NCBI GenBank assembly: GCA_944368065.1
Contig: CALVWV010000006.1
Location: 1 to 42,749 of the forward strand
Length of the DNA stretch: 42,749 nt
Source: an uncultured Clostridia bacterium
GTDB taxonomy: Bacteria > Bacillota > Clostridia > Christensenellales > Borkfalkiaceae
Reading direction: 5' to 3'
Under the pieces are notes generated by a model. It ran no database searches. It was not told the DNA's origin and was given only the letters and a program-made list of their open reading frames with translations. The translations under genes were made by a program, and so were the position numbers. Of the stretch, positions 26,544 through 34,683 are shown piece after piece; within the stretch, counting starts at the first letter, position 1; each line of letters starts with the position of its first letter.

Positions 26544-29162
26544 ATGGAAAAATCGTACAATCCCAAATCCTTTGAGAGCGAGATATACAAGGAATGGGAA
26601 GAGGAAGGTTGCTTCCGCGCGGAGAGGGACGATAACAAAGTTCCCTTCACTATAATGATGCCCCCGCCCAACATCACCGGTCAGCTTCACATGGGTCACG
26701 CGCTGGACGAAACCTATCAGGATACGCTTATCAGGTTCAAGCGTATGCAGGGCTACTGCGCGCTGTGGCTGCCCGGCACCGACCACGCCTCGATAGCCAC
26801 CGAGGTGAAGATAGTTGAACAGCTCAAAAAGCAGGGCATAGAAAAGGACAGCCTCACCCGCGAAGAATTCCTCAAACTCGCGTGGGACTGGAAGGAAAAG
26901 TACGGCGGCAGGATTATAACCCAGCTCAAGACGATGGGCGCTTCCTGCGACTGGTCCCGCCTTGCGTTCACGATGGACGAAAAGTGCTCGCGCGCGGTGA
27001 GGGAGGTATTCGTAAACCTCTACAACAAGGGACTCATATACCACGGCAACAGAATAATCAACTGGTGCCCCGAATGCCGCACGGCGCTTTCCGATGCCGA
27101 AGTCGAGTACACAGACGAAGATTCGCACTTCTGGCACCTCAAATATTTCCTCGAAGGTTCGGATACCGAAGGGTTGATCGTCGCAACCACCCGTCCCGAA
27201 ACGATGTTCGGCGATACGGCTGTAGCCGTCAACCCCGCGGACGAGCGCTATAAAAAATATATAGGCAAAAACGTAATTCTGCCCATACTCAACAAACCCA
27301 TACCCGTAGTCGCCGATGAACACGCCGACATGGAGTACGGCACCGGCTGCGTGAAGATTACGCCCGCGCACGACCCCAACGACTTCGAGGTAGGCTTAAG
27401 GCACAACCTTCCCGTAGTCTGCGTCATGAACGAAGACGGCACCATGAACGAGCTCGCGGGCAAATACTGCGGCATGGACAGGTACGAATGCCGCAAGGCG
27501 GTAGTGGAGGAGCTCAAAGCGCTCGGCAATCTTGTAAAGATAGAGCCGCACACCCACAGCGTAGGTCATTGCTACCGCTGCCACACCGCAATAGAGCCCA
27601 TGGTTTCCAAGCAGTGGTTCGTAAAGATGAAGCCGCTTGCCCGCCCCGCTATAGACGCGGTAATGGATAAAAAGACCACATTCATTCCCGAAAGGTTTGC
27701 GAAAATCTACTACAACTGGATGGAGAACGTAAAGGACTGGTGCATATCCCGTCAGCTCTGGTGGGGTCACCGCATACCCATATGGTACTGCGACGACTGC
27801 GGCGAGGTAATCTGCTCAAAGGAAGACCCCGCAGAATGCCCCAAGTGCCATTCCAGAAACATCCGCCAGGACGAGGACGTGCTCGATACCTGGTTCTCCT
27901 CGGCGCTCTGGCCGTTCTCCACTTTGGGCTTCCCCGAAGATACTTCCGACCTCGAATACTTCTATCCCACGGACGTGCTCGTAACGGGTTACGATATCAT
28001 CTTCTTCTGGGTTGCCCGCATGATTTTCTCTGGCATAGAGCATATGCGCAAAGTGCCTTTCCGCTACGTTCTGATGCACGGCATCGTGCGCGACGAACAG
28101 GGCAGAAAGATGTCCAAATCTCTCGGCAACGGCATAGACCCGCTGGTAATCATAGACAAGTACGGCGCGGACGCCCTCCGTTTCTCGCTCATACAGGGCG
28201 TATCCACGGGCAACGACATCCGCTATTCGGATGCAAAGGTGCAGTCTGCGGCAGGTTTCATTAACAAAATCTGGAACGCAAGCAGGTACGTTCTGACCAA
28301 CTGCGAAGGCAGAAAGATTAAGGACATAAAGGACATAAAGCTCACCCACGCCGACAAGTGGATAATTTCAAAGCTTCAGTCGGCAATAAGGGACGTAACG
28401 CTCGCGCTCGACAAATTCGAACTCGGCATTGCATGCCAGACGGCTCACGACTTCATGTGGGACGATTTCTGCGACTGGTATATAGAGCTCACCAAGTCCG
28501 CGCTGTGGTCTGACGACGAAGCTAAAAAGGACGGCGCGCTCGCCGTGCTCGTATATGTGCTCGACGCGGCGCTCAGACTTCTGCACCCCTTCGTGCCTTT
28601 CGTTACCGAAAAAATTTATACCGAAATGCCTACGGCAAACGGCAGAATTATGCTCGCGGCATATCCCCGCTACAACTCCCGCCGCACTTACCGCAAGGAG
28701 GCGGCAGCGTTTGAGGGCGTTATGGACATCATAAAGGCTGTCCGCGCGCTCAAGACGGAGACGGGCTGCGCGCCTTCCAAAAAGGTAACGCTTTACCTCG
28801 TTACGGGCGCAAAGGCGGTTATATCTGCCAATGAAGACAGCATCAAGCGCCTTGCGGGTGCTTCGGACATCATATTCATAAATTCCGCGGAGGAGGCGGG
28901 CGAAAACGCCGCCGCGAAGGTCGTAAGCTGTGCCACGGTGCTCGTTCCGATGGGCGAACTTGTAGACGCCGCCAAGGAGCGCGCAAGGCTCGAAGGCGAG
29001 CTCGATAAGGTTCTCGCAGAAATCAAGCGCGCGGACGGCAAGCTCAACAACAGCGGATTTATGGCAAAAGCGCCTAAGAAACTCGTCGACGAGGAGAGGG
29101 CTAAGCTTGAAAAATATATAGAGATGAAGGAGCGCATAGAAAAGCAGCTTTCTTCGCTTTAA
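26544..29162 (+). CDS. valS: Valyl-tRNA synthetase
   Basis: The 872-residue class I synthetase charges tRNA-Val. The ATG at 26544 follows an AGAGG site; in-frame upstream codons overlap the divergent binding-protein gene and were rejected. The class I HIGH motif reads HMGH (49-52) within PPPNITGQLHMGHALDETYQD. The editing domain contains ATTRPETMFGDTAVAV. KMSKS is at 522-526. Zn-binding pairs CxxC appear at about residues 415-440. The C-terminal 70 residues form the expected coiled coil. Length is normal. Confidence 0.98.
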   Translation: MEKSYNPKSFESEIYKEWEEEGCFRAERDDNKVPFTIMMPPPNITGQLHMGHALDETYQDTLIRFKRMQGYCALWLPGTDHASIATEVKIVEQLKKQGIEKDSLTREEFLKLAWDWKEKYGGRIITQLKTMGASCDWSRLAFTMDEKCSRAVREVFVNLYNKGLIYHGNRIINWCPECRTALSDAEVEYTDEDSHFWHLKYFLEGSDTEGLIVATTRPETMFGDTAVAVNPADERYKKYIGKNVILPILNKPIPVVADEHADMEYGTGCVKITPAHDPNDFEVGLRHNLPVVCVMNEDGTMNELAGKYCGMDRYECRKAVVEELKALGNLVKIEPHTHSVGHCYRCHTAIEPMVSKQWFVKMKPLARPAIDAVMDKKTTFIPERFAKIYYNWMENVKDWCISRQLWWGHRIPIWYCDDCGEVICSKEDPAECPKCHSRNIRQDEDVLDTWFSSALWPFSTLGFPEDTSDLEYFYPTDVLVTGYDIIFFWVARMIFSGIEHMRKVPFRYVLMHGIVRDEQGRKMSKSLGNGIDPLVIIDKYGADALRFSLIQGVSTGNDIRYSDAKVQSAAGFINKIWNASRYVLTNCEGRKIKDIKDIKLTHADKWIISKLQSAIRDVTLALDKFELGIACQTAHDFMWDDFCDWYIELTKSALWSDDEAKKDGALAVLVYVLDAALRLLHPFVPFVTEKIYTEMPTANGRIMLAAYPRYNSRRTYRKEAAAFEGVMDIIKAVRALKTETGCAPSKKVTLYLVTGAKAVISANEDSIKRLAGASDIIFINSAEEAGENAAAKVVSCATVLVPMGELVDAAKERARLEGELDKVLAEIKRADGKLNNSGFMAKAPKKLVDEERAKLEKYIEMKERIEKQLSSL

Positions 29163-29211
29163 AACGCGGGCGGCCGTTTTAAAATTATGTTAAAACCAAA
29201 GCGAGGACATT

Positions 29212-29649
29212 ATGATTATAAGGGAAATAAGAGAGGGCGACCGATCGGCATATCTTGAAATGTCGGAGACGTTTTACAAATCTCCCGCCGTGCTTGCCGA
29301 TATCCCCGCAAGCTACCGCGTGAACGCGTTTTCAGAATATCTGCGCGGCGTGCACGCAAAGTGCTTTATTTTTGAAGAGGACGGAGGCGCGGTCGGATAC
29401 GGCATAATATGCTTTGTTTACTCGCAGGAAGCGGGCGGCATGAGCGTGCTTTTCGACGAGCTTTACGTTAAGGAAAATTACCGCTCGCGCGGGTTCGGCA
29501 GAAAGTTCTTTGAATACGTGTTCACAAATTACCCTGCGCCGCGGTATATGCTCGACGTCGAGCCCGACAATGTGCGCGCGGCAGCGCTCTATTCAAAACT
29601 CGGCTTTTCCGCGCTCGGGTATTCAAGAATGATAAAGTCGGGAAACTGA
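29212..29649 (+). CDS. GNAT-family N-acetyltransferase
   Basis: The 145-residue protein has the acetyl-CoA-binding motif A (ELYVKENYRSRGFGRKFFEYV) and the late LDVEPDNVRAAALYSKLGFSALG typical of the fold. The acceptor substrate is unknown. It lies 49 bases after valS with a GCGAGG site and may be co-transcribed. A hairpin terminator follows. Confidence 0.9.
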   Translation: MIIREIREGDRSAYLEMSETFYKSPAVLADIPASYRVNAFSEYLRGVHAKCFIFEEDGGAVGYGIICFVYSQEAGGMSVLFDELYVKENYRSRGFGRKFFEYVFTNYPAPRYMLDVEPDNVRAAALYSKLGFSALGYSRMIKSGN

Positions 29650-29713
29650 GCTTCAAAATTCAAAGTTATTCGGCTGCGGCTGAAAAATCAATATTCCAAT
29701 TTGGAATCCTGGC

Positions 29714-29745
29714 GGCGGCGCGCGAAAAATAAGCGCGCCGCCTTT
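29714..29745 (+). terminator. Terminator after the GNAT gene
   Basis: GGCGGCGCGC (29714-29723) pairs perfectly with GCGCGCCGCC (29733-29742) around nine bases, followed by TTT. Confidence 0.65.
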
Positions 29746-29887
29746 GAATTTTCGCGCAATGTGCACAAAAATTCAAAGACGGATGTTGCCGGCAAAATGG
29801 TAAAAAAATCCAGCATTCAACGTTGTTTGCGGCATATATGGGGGTCAATTTTTACGGCGGAGCAAAAAAATGCGCCATTTTATTTGC

Positions 29888-29916
29888 TTGAAAAAAGCCT
29901 CTTTACGCTGTATAAT
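29888..29916 (+). promoter_or_regulatory. Promoter of the MBL lipoprotein gene
   Basis: TTGAAA (29888-29893), 17 bases, TATAAT (29911-29916). Confidence 0.8.
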
Positions 29917-29957
29917 TTAATTGCTTGGCGGAGCTTTGCCGCTTCGCGGGAGGTTTT

Positions 29958-31568
29958 ATGAATAAGATTTTAAAGATAGTTGCGGCTTCCGTTGCGGCAT
30001 TTTCAGTCGTCGCATTCAGCGGCTGCGAAATTTTAGAGCAGTTTTTTGTGCACAGGCACGACATGCAGTATGTTACCGAAAAGGACGCAACCTGCACGGC
30101 GGAAGGCAATGTTGCTTATTATCATTGCACCGTCTGCGGCGAAAATTTTTCCGACAAGGAGGGTAACAACCTTCTTGAAACGGTTACGGTAGCCGCGCTC
30201 GGGCACGAAATGAAGTTTATTCCCGAAAAAGCGCCTACGTGTGCGGAGGAGGGCAACGTCGGATATTACGAATGTTCGCGCTGCGGCGGCACGTTCTCCG
30301 ATTCCGAGGGCAAAACAGCAATTACCGCGGAAGATATCGTGCTCGGCAAAACGGCGCACGCGTATTCCCCCGATATCTGGGAGCACGACAGCCGCATACA
30401 CTGGAACGAGTGCACTGAATGCGGCGAACATTTGAACGGCGCGGCGCATACATACGATGAGGACAACGTCTGCACCGTCTGCGGCTATGTGCTCGGCGAG
30501 GACGACGTCATTCTCGGCAACAAGGAAGAAATTACCTCAGCCGACCTTTCAATACATTTCATTGCGCCAGAAGTCAAAGCCAGCGGCGACAGCACGTTCA
30601 TAAAAGTCGGCGATACCGAAGTGCTTATAGATGCAGGACCTACTAAAGGCAATGTTGCAACGATAAAGAAGTATATTGATGAATACTGTACTGACGGAAT
30701 CCTTGAGTATGTTATTGTAACGCATGCAGATGAAGACCATACATCGGGAATGATAGGAAACAAATCGGGTGGAACATACAACGGCATTCTTTATACCTAT
30801 AATATAGGAACGGTAATCATGTTCGATAAATCGAACAAAAGCCTGACGACATCGGGCGGTAATGCGTCTACATACAAACAGTTTCTCGATGCGGTTGATT
30901 ATGCTCAGTCTCAGGGCGCGGCAGTATATACGGGCTTGCAGTGCTACAACAACGAGGACGGAGCTCAGCGCACATACTACCTCGACGAAGAGCAGACCGT
31001 CTCAATGAATATACTCTATAATTATTACTACGAGCACGACAGTTCGGATGAAAATAACTATTCTGTGTGCATGCTTTTAACCCAGCAGTTTGAAGGCGGC
31101 GGGGAAAATAACTATCTGTTCACGGGCGACCTTGAAAAGGAAGGCGAAGAGTACCTCGTGGAATATAACCAATTGCCCGAAGTGGAGCTCTTCAAAGCGG
31201 GACATCACGGCAGTAAAACTTCTTCAAACACCATTCTTTTAGAGGTAATAAAACCTAAACATATAGCGGTATGCTGCTGTGCGGGATATAATGAATATGA
31301 CGCCAAAGAAGAAAATGTATTTCCTACTCAGGCTTTCATAGACAGAGCGGGTCTGTATACGGATTCAATTTACGTTACAATTATGTATGACGAGGAAAGC
31401 AACGGCTTTAAGCAGATGAACGGCGATATAGTTTTCTACTTCGGCAAATCCGAAGGGGAAGATAAGGGCAGCCTTAAACTGTGGTGCTCGAACAATACAA
31501 CAAAGCTGAAGGATACCGCGTGGTTTGCCGCAAACAGAACGTGGCCCGTTTCTGCGCAAGCAGATTAG
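29958..31568 (+). CDS. Secreted lipoprotein: Cys-rich modules plus ComEC-like metallo-beta-lactamase domain
   Basis: The ATG at 29958 follows GGGAGG. The product is about 536 residues. A lipoprotein signal ends at Cys23 (AFSGC). Residues about 34-180 contain three related modules with paired cysteines: HCTVCGENFSD, ECSRCGGTFSDSEGK and NECTECGEHLN, plus CTVCGYVLG, probably zinc-binding. Residues about 195-520 form a metallo-beta-lactamase fold: metal motif HADEDH (256-261), FTGDLEKEGEEYL and FKAGHHGSKTSSNTILL. This set is shared with the C-terminal hydrolase domain of ComEC and its stand-alone secreted relatives, which probably cleave phosphodiesters. The real substrate is unknown. It is a single-gene unit with its own promoter. 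Confidence 0.9.
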   Translation: MNKILKIVAASVAAFSVVAFSGCEILEQFFVHRHDMQYVTEKDATCTAEGNVAYYHCTVCGENFSDKEGNNLLETVTVAALGHEMKFIPEKAPTCAEEGNVGYYECSRCGGTFSDSEGKTAITAEDIVLGKTAHAYSPDIWEHDSRIHWNECTECGEHLNGAAHTYDEDNVCTVCGYVLGEDDVILGNKEEITSADLSIHFIAPEVKASGDSTFIKVGDTEVLIDAGPTKGNVATIKKYIDEYCTDGILEYVIVTHADEDHTSGMIGNKSGGTYNGILYTYNIGTVIMFDKSNKSLTTSGGNASTYKQFLDAVDYAQSQGAAVYTGLQCYNNEDGAQRTYYLDEEQTVSMNILYNYYYEHDSSDENNYSVCMLLTQQFEGGGENNYLFTGDLEKEGEEYLVEYNQLPEVELFKAGHHGSKTSSNTILLEVIKPKHIAVCCCAGYNEYDAKEENVFPTQAFIDRAGLYTDSIYVTIMYDEESNGFKQMNGDIVFYFGKSEGEDKGSLKLWCSNNTTKLKDTAWFAANRTWPVSAQAD

Positions 31569-31611
31569 CCTATTAAATTTATATCTGCGCCGCGGTTGCG
31601 GCGCAGGCAGT

Positions 31612-31646
31612 GCGGGCGGGGAGTGCCTAAAGCACTCCCCGCCCGC
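31612..31646 (+). terminator. Hairpin after the MBL lipoprotein gene
   Basis: A perfect 15-base stem (31612-31626 with 31632-31646) with loop CTAAA. The tail (TTCATAT) is weak. Confidence 0.65.
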
Positions 31647-31731
31647 TTCATATAAGCGCGATAAAAAGCGCAAAACGAGGCATATATTCATAAGGCGTGC
31701 GATATATGCCGCCTTTATTTTTGCGCCGCTA

Positions 31732-31760
31732 TTGACCTTAAGCCGAGGGTGTGGTAAAAT
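31732..31760 (+). promoter_or_regulatory. Promoter of the zinc-ribbon acyltransferase gene
   Basis: TTGACC (31732-31737), 17 bases, TAAAAT (31755-31760). Confidence 0.75.
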
Positions 31761-31780
31761 AAAGGCAAGGACGGAAGATT

Positions 31781-33073
31781 ATGAAAAAACCAGTATCGTT
31801 TGACTTTACTTTAAAACCCAAAAAACCAAACGCGCTTTTTATGGGAATACTCAAAGTATTTGCGGCATATCCTGATATGAAAAAGCGCGACTTCAAGTGC
31901 GAGTACATAAACATGGACGGCATAAAGCCGCCCTACTTCCTTCTTGCCAACCACGCCAGCGAGATGGATTTCCGCATTCTGTATGCCGCCATAAGGCCGC
32001 TCAACATGAACTATGTTGTGGCGATAGACGCCATGCGCGACAACGGAATAGGACTCATGCGCTTTGCGGGCGGCATAGGCAAGCGCAAGTTCATACAGGA
32101 TATGAGCCTTATCCGCAACATGAAGTACTGCGTGGAGCATTACAACAACCCCATATGCATTTACCCCGAGGCGCGCTACACCTTCGACGGAACGCAGAGC
32201 TATCTGCCGCCTTCAGTCGGGAAAATGGCAAAACTTTTAAAGGTGCCCGTAGTCGTACTGATAGCCCAGGGCAACTTTATCTGCTGTCCGCAGTGGAATA
32301 AAGATAAGTTTAAAAAGCGTTTCGCGCCGTGCAAGGCTAAACTTATCTGCGTAGCCAATGCGGAAGAGGTTAAAACTCTGCCCGCGGAAGAGATTAACAG
32401 GCGCATCAAGGAAGTTTTCGTGTACGACGACTTCGCCTACCAGTACGAAAACAGGATTGCGCTCGACTTCCCCCAGAGGGCGCGCGGTCTGCACCACATA
32501 CTTTATCAGTGCTGCGAGTGCGGCACGGAATTTGAAATGTACTCTTCGGGCACTACGCTCGAATGCAGACATTGCGGCAAAAAGTGGGAGATGACGCGCT
32601 ACGGCAGGCTGGAAGCGCACGATAAAAACACTAAATTCGTGCATATTCCCGACTGGTTCAGATGGGAGCGCGAGAACGTGCGCCGCGAGGTAGAAAACGG
32701 CACGTACTGCATAGAGGACGAAATTGAAGTGCATACTCTGCCCAAAAGCAGGTATTATGCGCAGGGGCGCGGCAAATTCAGACAGGACAGCACGGGCACG
32801 CATTTTTCGTGCAACTACTACGGCGAGCCGTTCGAAATGCACCTCGCGCCCGCACAGCTTGAAAGCGTGCACCTTGAGTTTGACTACCGCGACAGGAAGA
32901 AAAATGAATTTTTTGGCGACTGCCTCGATATATCAAAAGCTGACGACAGCTTCTGGATTCACCCGGTCAACATACGCGACTGCATTATGAAGATATCTTT
33001 CGCCACAGAGGAGCTCTATCAGCTTGAACACCGCCGCATAAAGGAGCGGAAGGAGAAGGCGCGTCAGGACTGA
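31781..33073 (+). CDS. PlsC-type acyltransferase fused to a zinc ribbon and a C-terminal domain
   Basis: The 430-residue protein starts with an acyltransferase domain. The catalytic motif is canonical: NHASEMD with His58 and Asp63 separated by four residues. YPEARYTFDG (about 128-137) fills the PEGTR position. This part matches lysophosphatidate-type acyltransferases. After about residue 230 a zinc ribbon follows (CCECGTEFEMYSSGTTLECRHCGKKW, quoted in part: CxxC at 244-247 and CxxC at 262-265). A C-terminal region of about 160 residues (HIPDWFRWERENVRREVE onward) is of unknown fold. No membrane segment is obvious. The acceptor is unknown. The gene has its own promoter and terminator. Confidence 0.87.
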   Translation: MKKPVSFDFTLKPKKPNALFMGILKVFAAYPDMKKRDFKCEYINMDGIKPPYFLLANHASEMDFRILYAAIRPLNMNYVVAIDAMRDNGIGLMRFAGGIGKRKFIQDMSLIRNMKYCVEHYNNPICIYPEARYTFDGTQSYLPPSVGKMAKLLKVPVVVLIAQGNFICCPQWNKDKFKKRFAPCKAKLICVANAEEVKTLPAEEINRRIKEVFVYDDFAYQYENRIALDFPQRARGLHHILYQCCECGTEFEMYSSGTTLECRHCGKKWEMTRYGRLEAHDKNTKFVHIPDWFRWERENVRREVENGTYCIEDEIEVHTLPKSRYYAQGRGKFRQDSTGTHFSCNYYGEPFEMHLAPAQLESVHLEFDYRDRKKNEFFGDCLDISKADDSFWIHPVNIRDCIMKISFATEELYQLEHRRIKERKEKARQD

Positions 33074-33122
33074 TTTTGCGTATATTGGTTCAATGTAAAC
33101 TTTTTAAAAAGTTAAAAAAAAG

Positions 33123-33165
33123 AGCGCCGCGGCGATTGCAATCGCCGCGGCGCTTAAATTTTTTT
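33123..33165. terminator. Bidirectional terminator between convergent genes
   Basis: A 32-base perfect palindrome (33123-33154) is followed by seven T residues (33159-33165). An A run precedes it and supplies the tail on the minus strand. Confidence 0.9.
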
Positions 33166-33192
33166 GCCGCATTAAAGCTGAGCTGTTTTTAC

Positions 33193-34242
33193 TCAGTTGA
33201 GTTCGTCGAAAGTGCCTTCGACTGTAAGTTCAAGGGTAGAGCCTTCGGTAACGAACGAAAGCTTGCCGGCTTTATACTGGTTGGAGCCCGTCTCAGTACT
33301 GCCGCTGCCAATCACGTCGAAGTCTTCGAGTATAAGAACTCTCTCCCTGTCGGGCTCGCCCTGAGCGAGAGAGGTGTACCATTCGGTGCCCTTGCAGATG
33401 CCTATGGTGTATTCATGACCCTTTATATAGGTAAAGTTGAACGTAGCCTTGCCGTCCGCGCCTACTTTGCCTGCAACCTGTACGTAGGAAGTTGCAGGTT
33501 CATCGCCGATATAGCTGTTTCTTATGTAGTCGCTGTCAAAAAACCTTACAAGGATGTCGTCGCCCTCTTCGGCATAGTCGCCGAAGTCTATCGTGACGCC
33601 GTTCTGCATAGTTTCAAGCACAAGTTTGTCTACGACTGTAACCTGAACGCAGAGCGTACCTTTACTTGACGACGAGTTGCCGCTGCCGAAATTCATTGTA
33701 AGCCACGCAGAGCCGGGTTTAACTTTAGTAGTGTCTATCGTGACTTTGATTGCGCTGAATACATTGCTGGCCTTGCCGTATTCGGCGGGTGCGTACGTTA
33801 TAGCGCTGTCAGGTATAACGTTCTGGTCAGACGAATCCACCGAGCTGTTGTTGCTGAGTATGGTTGTGTAGCTCCAGCTAAAGCCAAGCATCATATCCCA
33901 GTTGGTATACACAAACTCGCCCTTATCGTCGTCCCATACGCCGCTGTTATTGCAGGAATTCTGCACGATAGTGGTATCGTTTGTCGTCCTGAATACAAGT
34001 CCGCCGTCGGAAAGCACTTCGGTATAGGTGGGCGTTTCGGGTTCTTTATCGTCCTCATCGTCGCCGCCGGGTGTGGTGCCGGGGGTGTTGCCTGCGTCGT
34101 CATCATCGTCGTCAGGCGTTGTTACGGGCGGTTTGTTGCCGCCTTCGTCATTCTTTTTATCGTCGCCGCCGCAAGCCGCTAATGCTGTCGCGCAAATTGC
34201 CGCCGCGCATAAAACTGCCAGAGCATAGAAAATTTTTTTCAT
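33193..34242 (-). CDS. Secreted lipoprotein with acidic linker, function unknown
   Basis: The 349-residue protein has a lipoprotein signal peptide (MKKIFYALAVLCAAAICATA, lipobox LAAC with Cys24). An unstructured linker of Asp, Gly, Pro and Thr follows to about residue 75, including a run of six aspartates. The rest is a beta-rich extracellular domain without a motif I can name. It includes FVYTNWDMMLGFSWSYTTI and an Ig-like C-terminal section (AGKVGADGKATFNFTYIKGHEYTIGI). It is probably surface-exposed; an AGGAGGATAT site precedes the ATG. It is a single-gene unit. Confidence 0.85.
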   Translation of the reverse strand: MKKIFYALAVLCAAAICATALAACGGDDKKNDEGGNKPPVTTPDDDDDDAGNTPGTTPGGDDEDDKEPETPTYTEVLSDGGLVFRTTNDTTIVQNSCNNSGVWDDDKGEFVYTNWDMMLGFSWSYTTILSNNSSVDSSDQNVIPDSAITYAPAEYGKASNVFSAIKVTIDTTKVKPGSAWLTMNFGSGNSSSSKGTLCVQVTVVDKLVLETMQNGVTIDFGDYAEEGDDILVRFFDSDYIRNSYIGDEPATSYVQVAGKVGADGKATFNFTYIKGHEYTIGICKGTEWYTSLAQGEPDRERVLILEDFDVIGSGSTETGSNQYKAGKLSFVTEGSTLELTVEGTFDELN

Positions 34243-34307
34243 GCTTTATATCCTCCTCAGAAATTTGTGTCCGATCGTTGCTGTGCAAGGGGATCTGTTG
34301 TGTCTAT

Positions 34308-34336
34308 ATTATATCACTGATTTGTGCGTTTTGCAA
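34308..34336 (-). promoter_or_regulatory. Promoter of the acidic-linker lipoprotein gene
   Basis: On the reverse strand TTGCAA (34331-34336), 17 bases, TATAAT (34308-34313). Confidence 0.8.
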
Positions 34337-34484
34337 TATTATAATAATATTAGTGCAACATGCATAAATTATCGGGCAAAAACTTTCGCGGCGGACGGAA
34401 TTAAATTAAAGCCTGTTTCGGGCAGTAAGGGTGGAATTTTGCACATTTGCGGCATTTTTTTGCGTTCTGACAGCTCAGGCTCAG

Positions 34485-34528
34485 CGCATACAGCGCGGCG
34501 CGCATAAACGCGCGCCGCGCTGTATGCG
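34485..34528. repeat. Long GC-rich inverted repeat
   Basis: An 18-base perfect stem (34485-34502 with 34511-34528) around an 8-base loop. No strong T run on either side. Confidence 0.7.
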
Positions 34529-34540
34529 TGATTTTGGCGT

Positions 34541-34587
34541 TAAAAAAATTTATCCGCCCGCGCAGAAAAAGCGCGGGCGGATAAATT
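34541..34587 (-). terminator. Terminator of the phosphohexomutase gene
   Basis: A perfect 17-base stem (34547-34563 with 34571-34587) with a 7-base loop. On the reverse strand a T run follows (34542-34548). Confidence 0.85.
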
Positions 34588-34683
34588 GAAAATATGAGGT
34601 TTTGGAATGATCGTGTTTTGTCCGCACGTAAAGGCAACTTTTTGATTGCCCGCACACGGCGGATACTTCTGAACTGACGTAAA

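Larger units (their letters stand above)
29650..29957. other. Intergenic region between the GNAT gene and the MBL lipoprotein gene
   Basis: It holds a terminator hairpin (29714-29745), A/T-rich sequence without a supported gene, and the promoter at 29888-29916. Confidence 0.6.
34337..34683. other. Intergenic region with two long hairpins
   Basis: No gene is supported. The region holds a perfect hairpin at 34485-34528 and the terminator of the phosphohexomutase gene at 34541-34587. The remaining 100 bases on each side show nothing recognisable. Confidence 0.6.
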
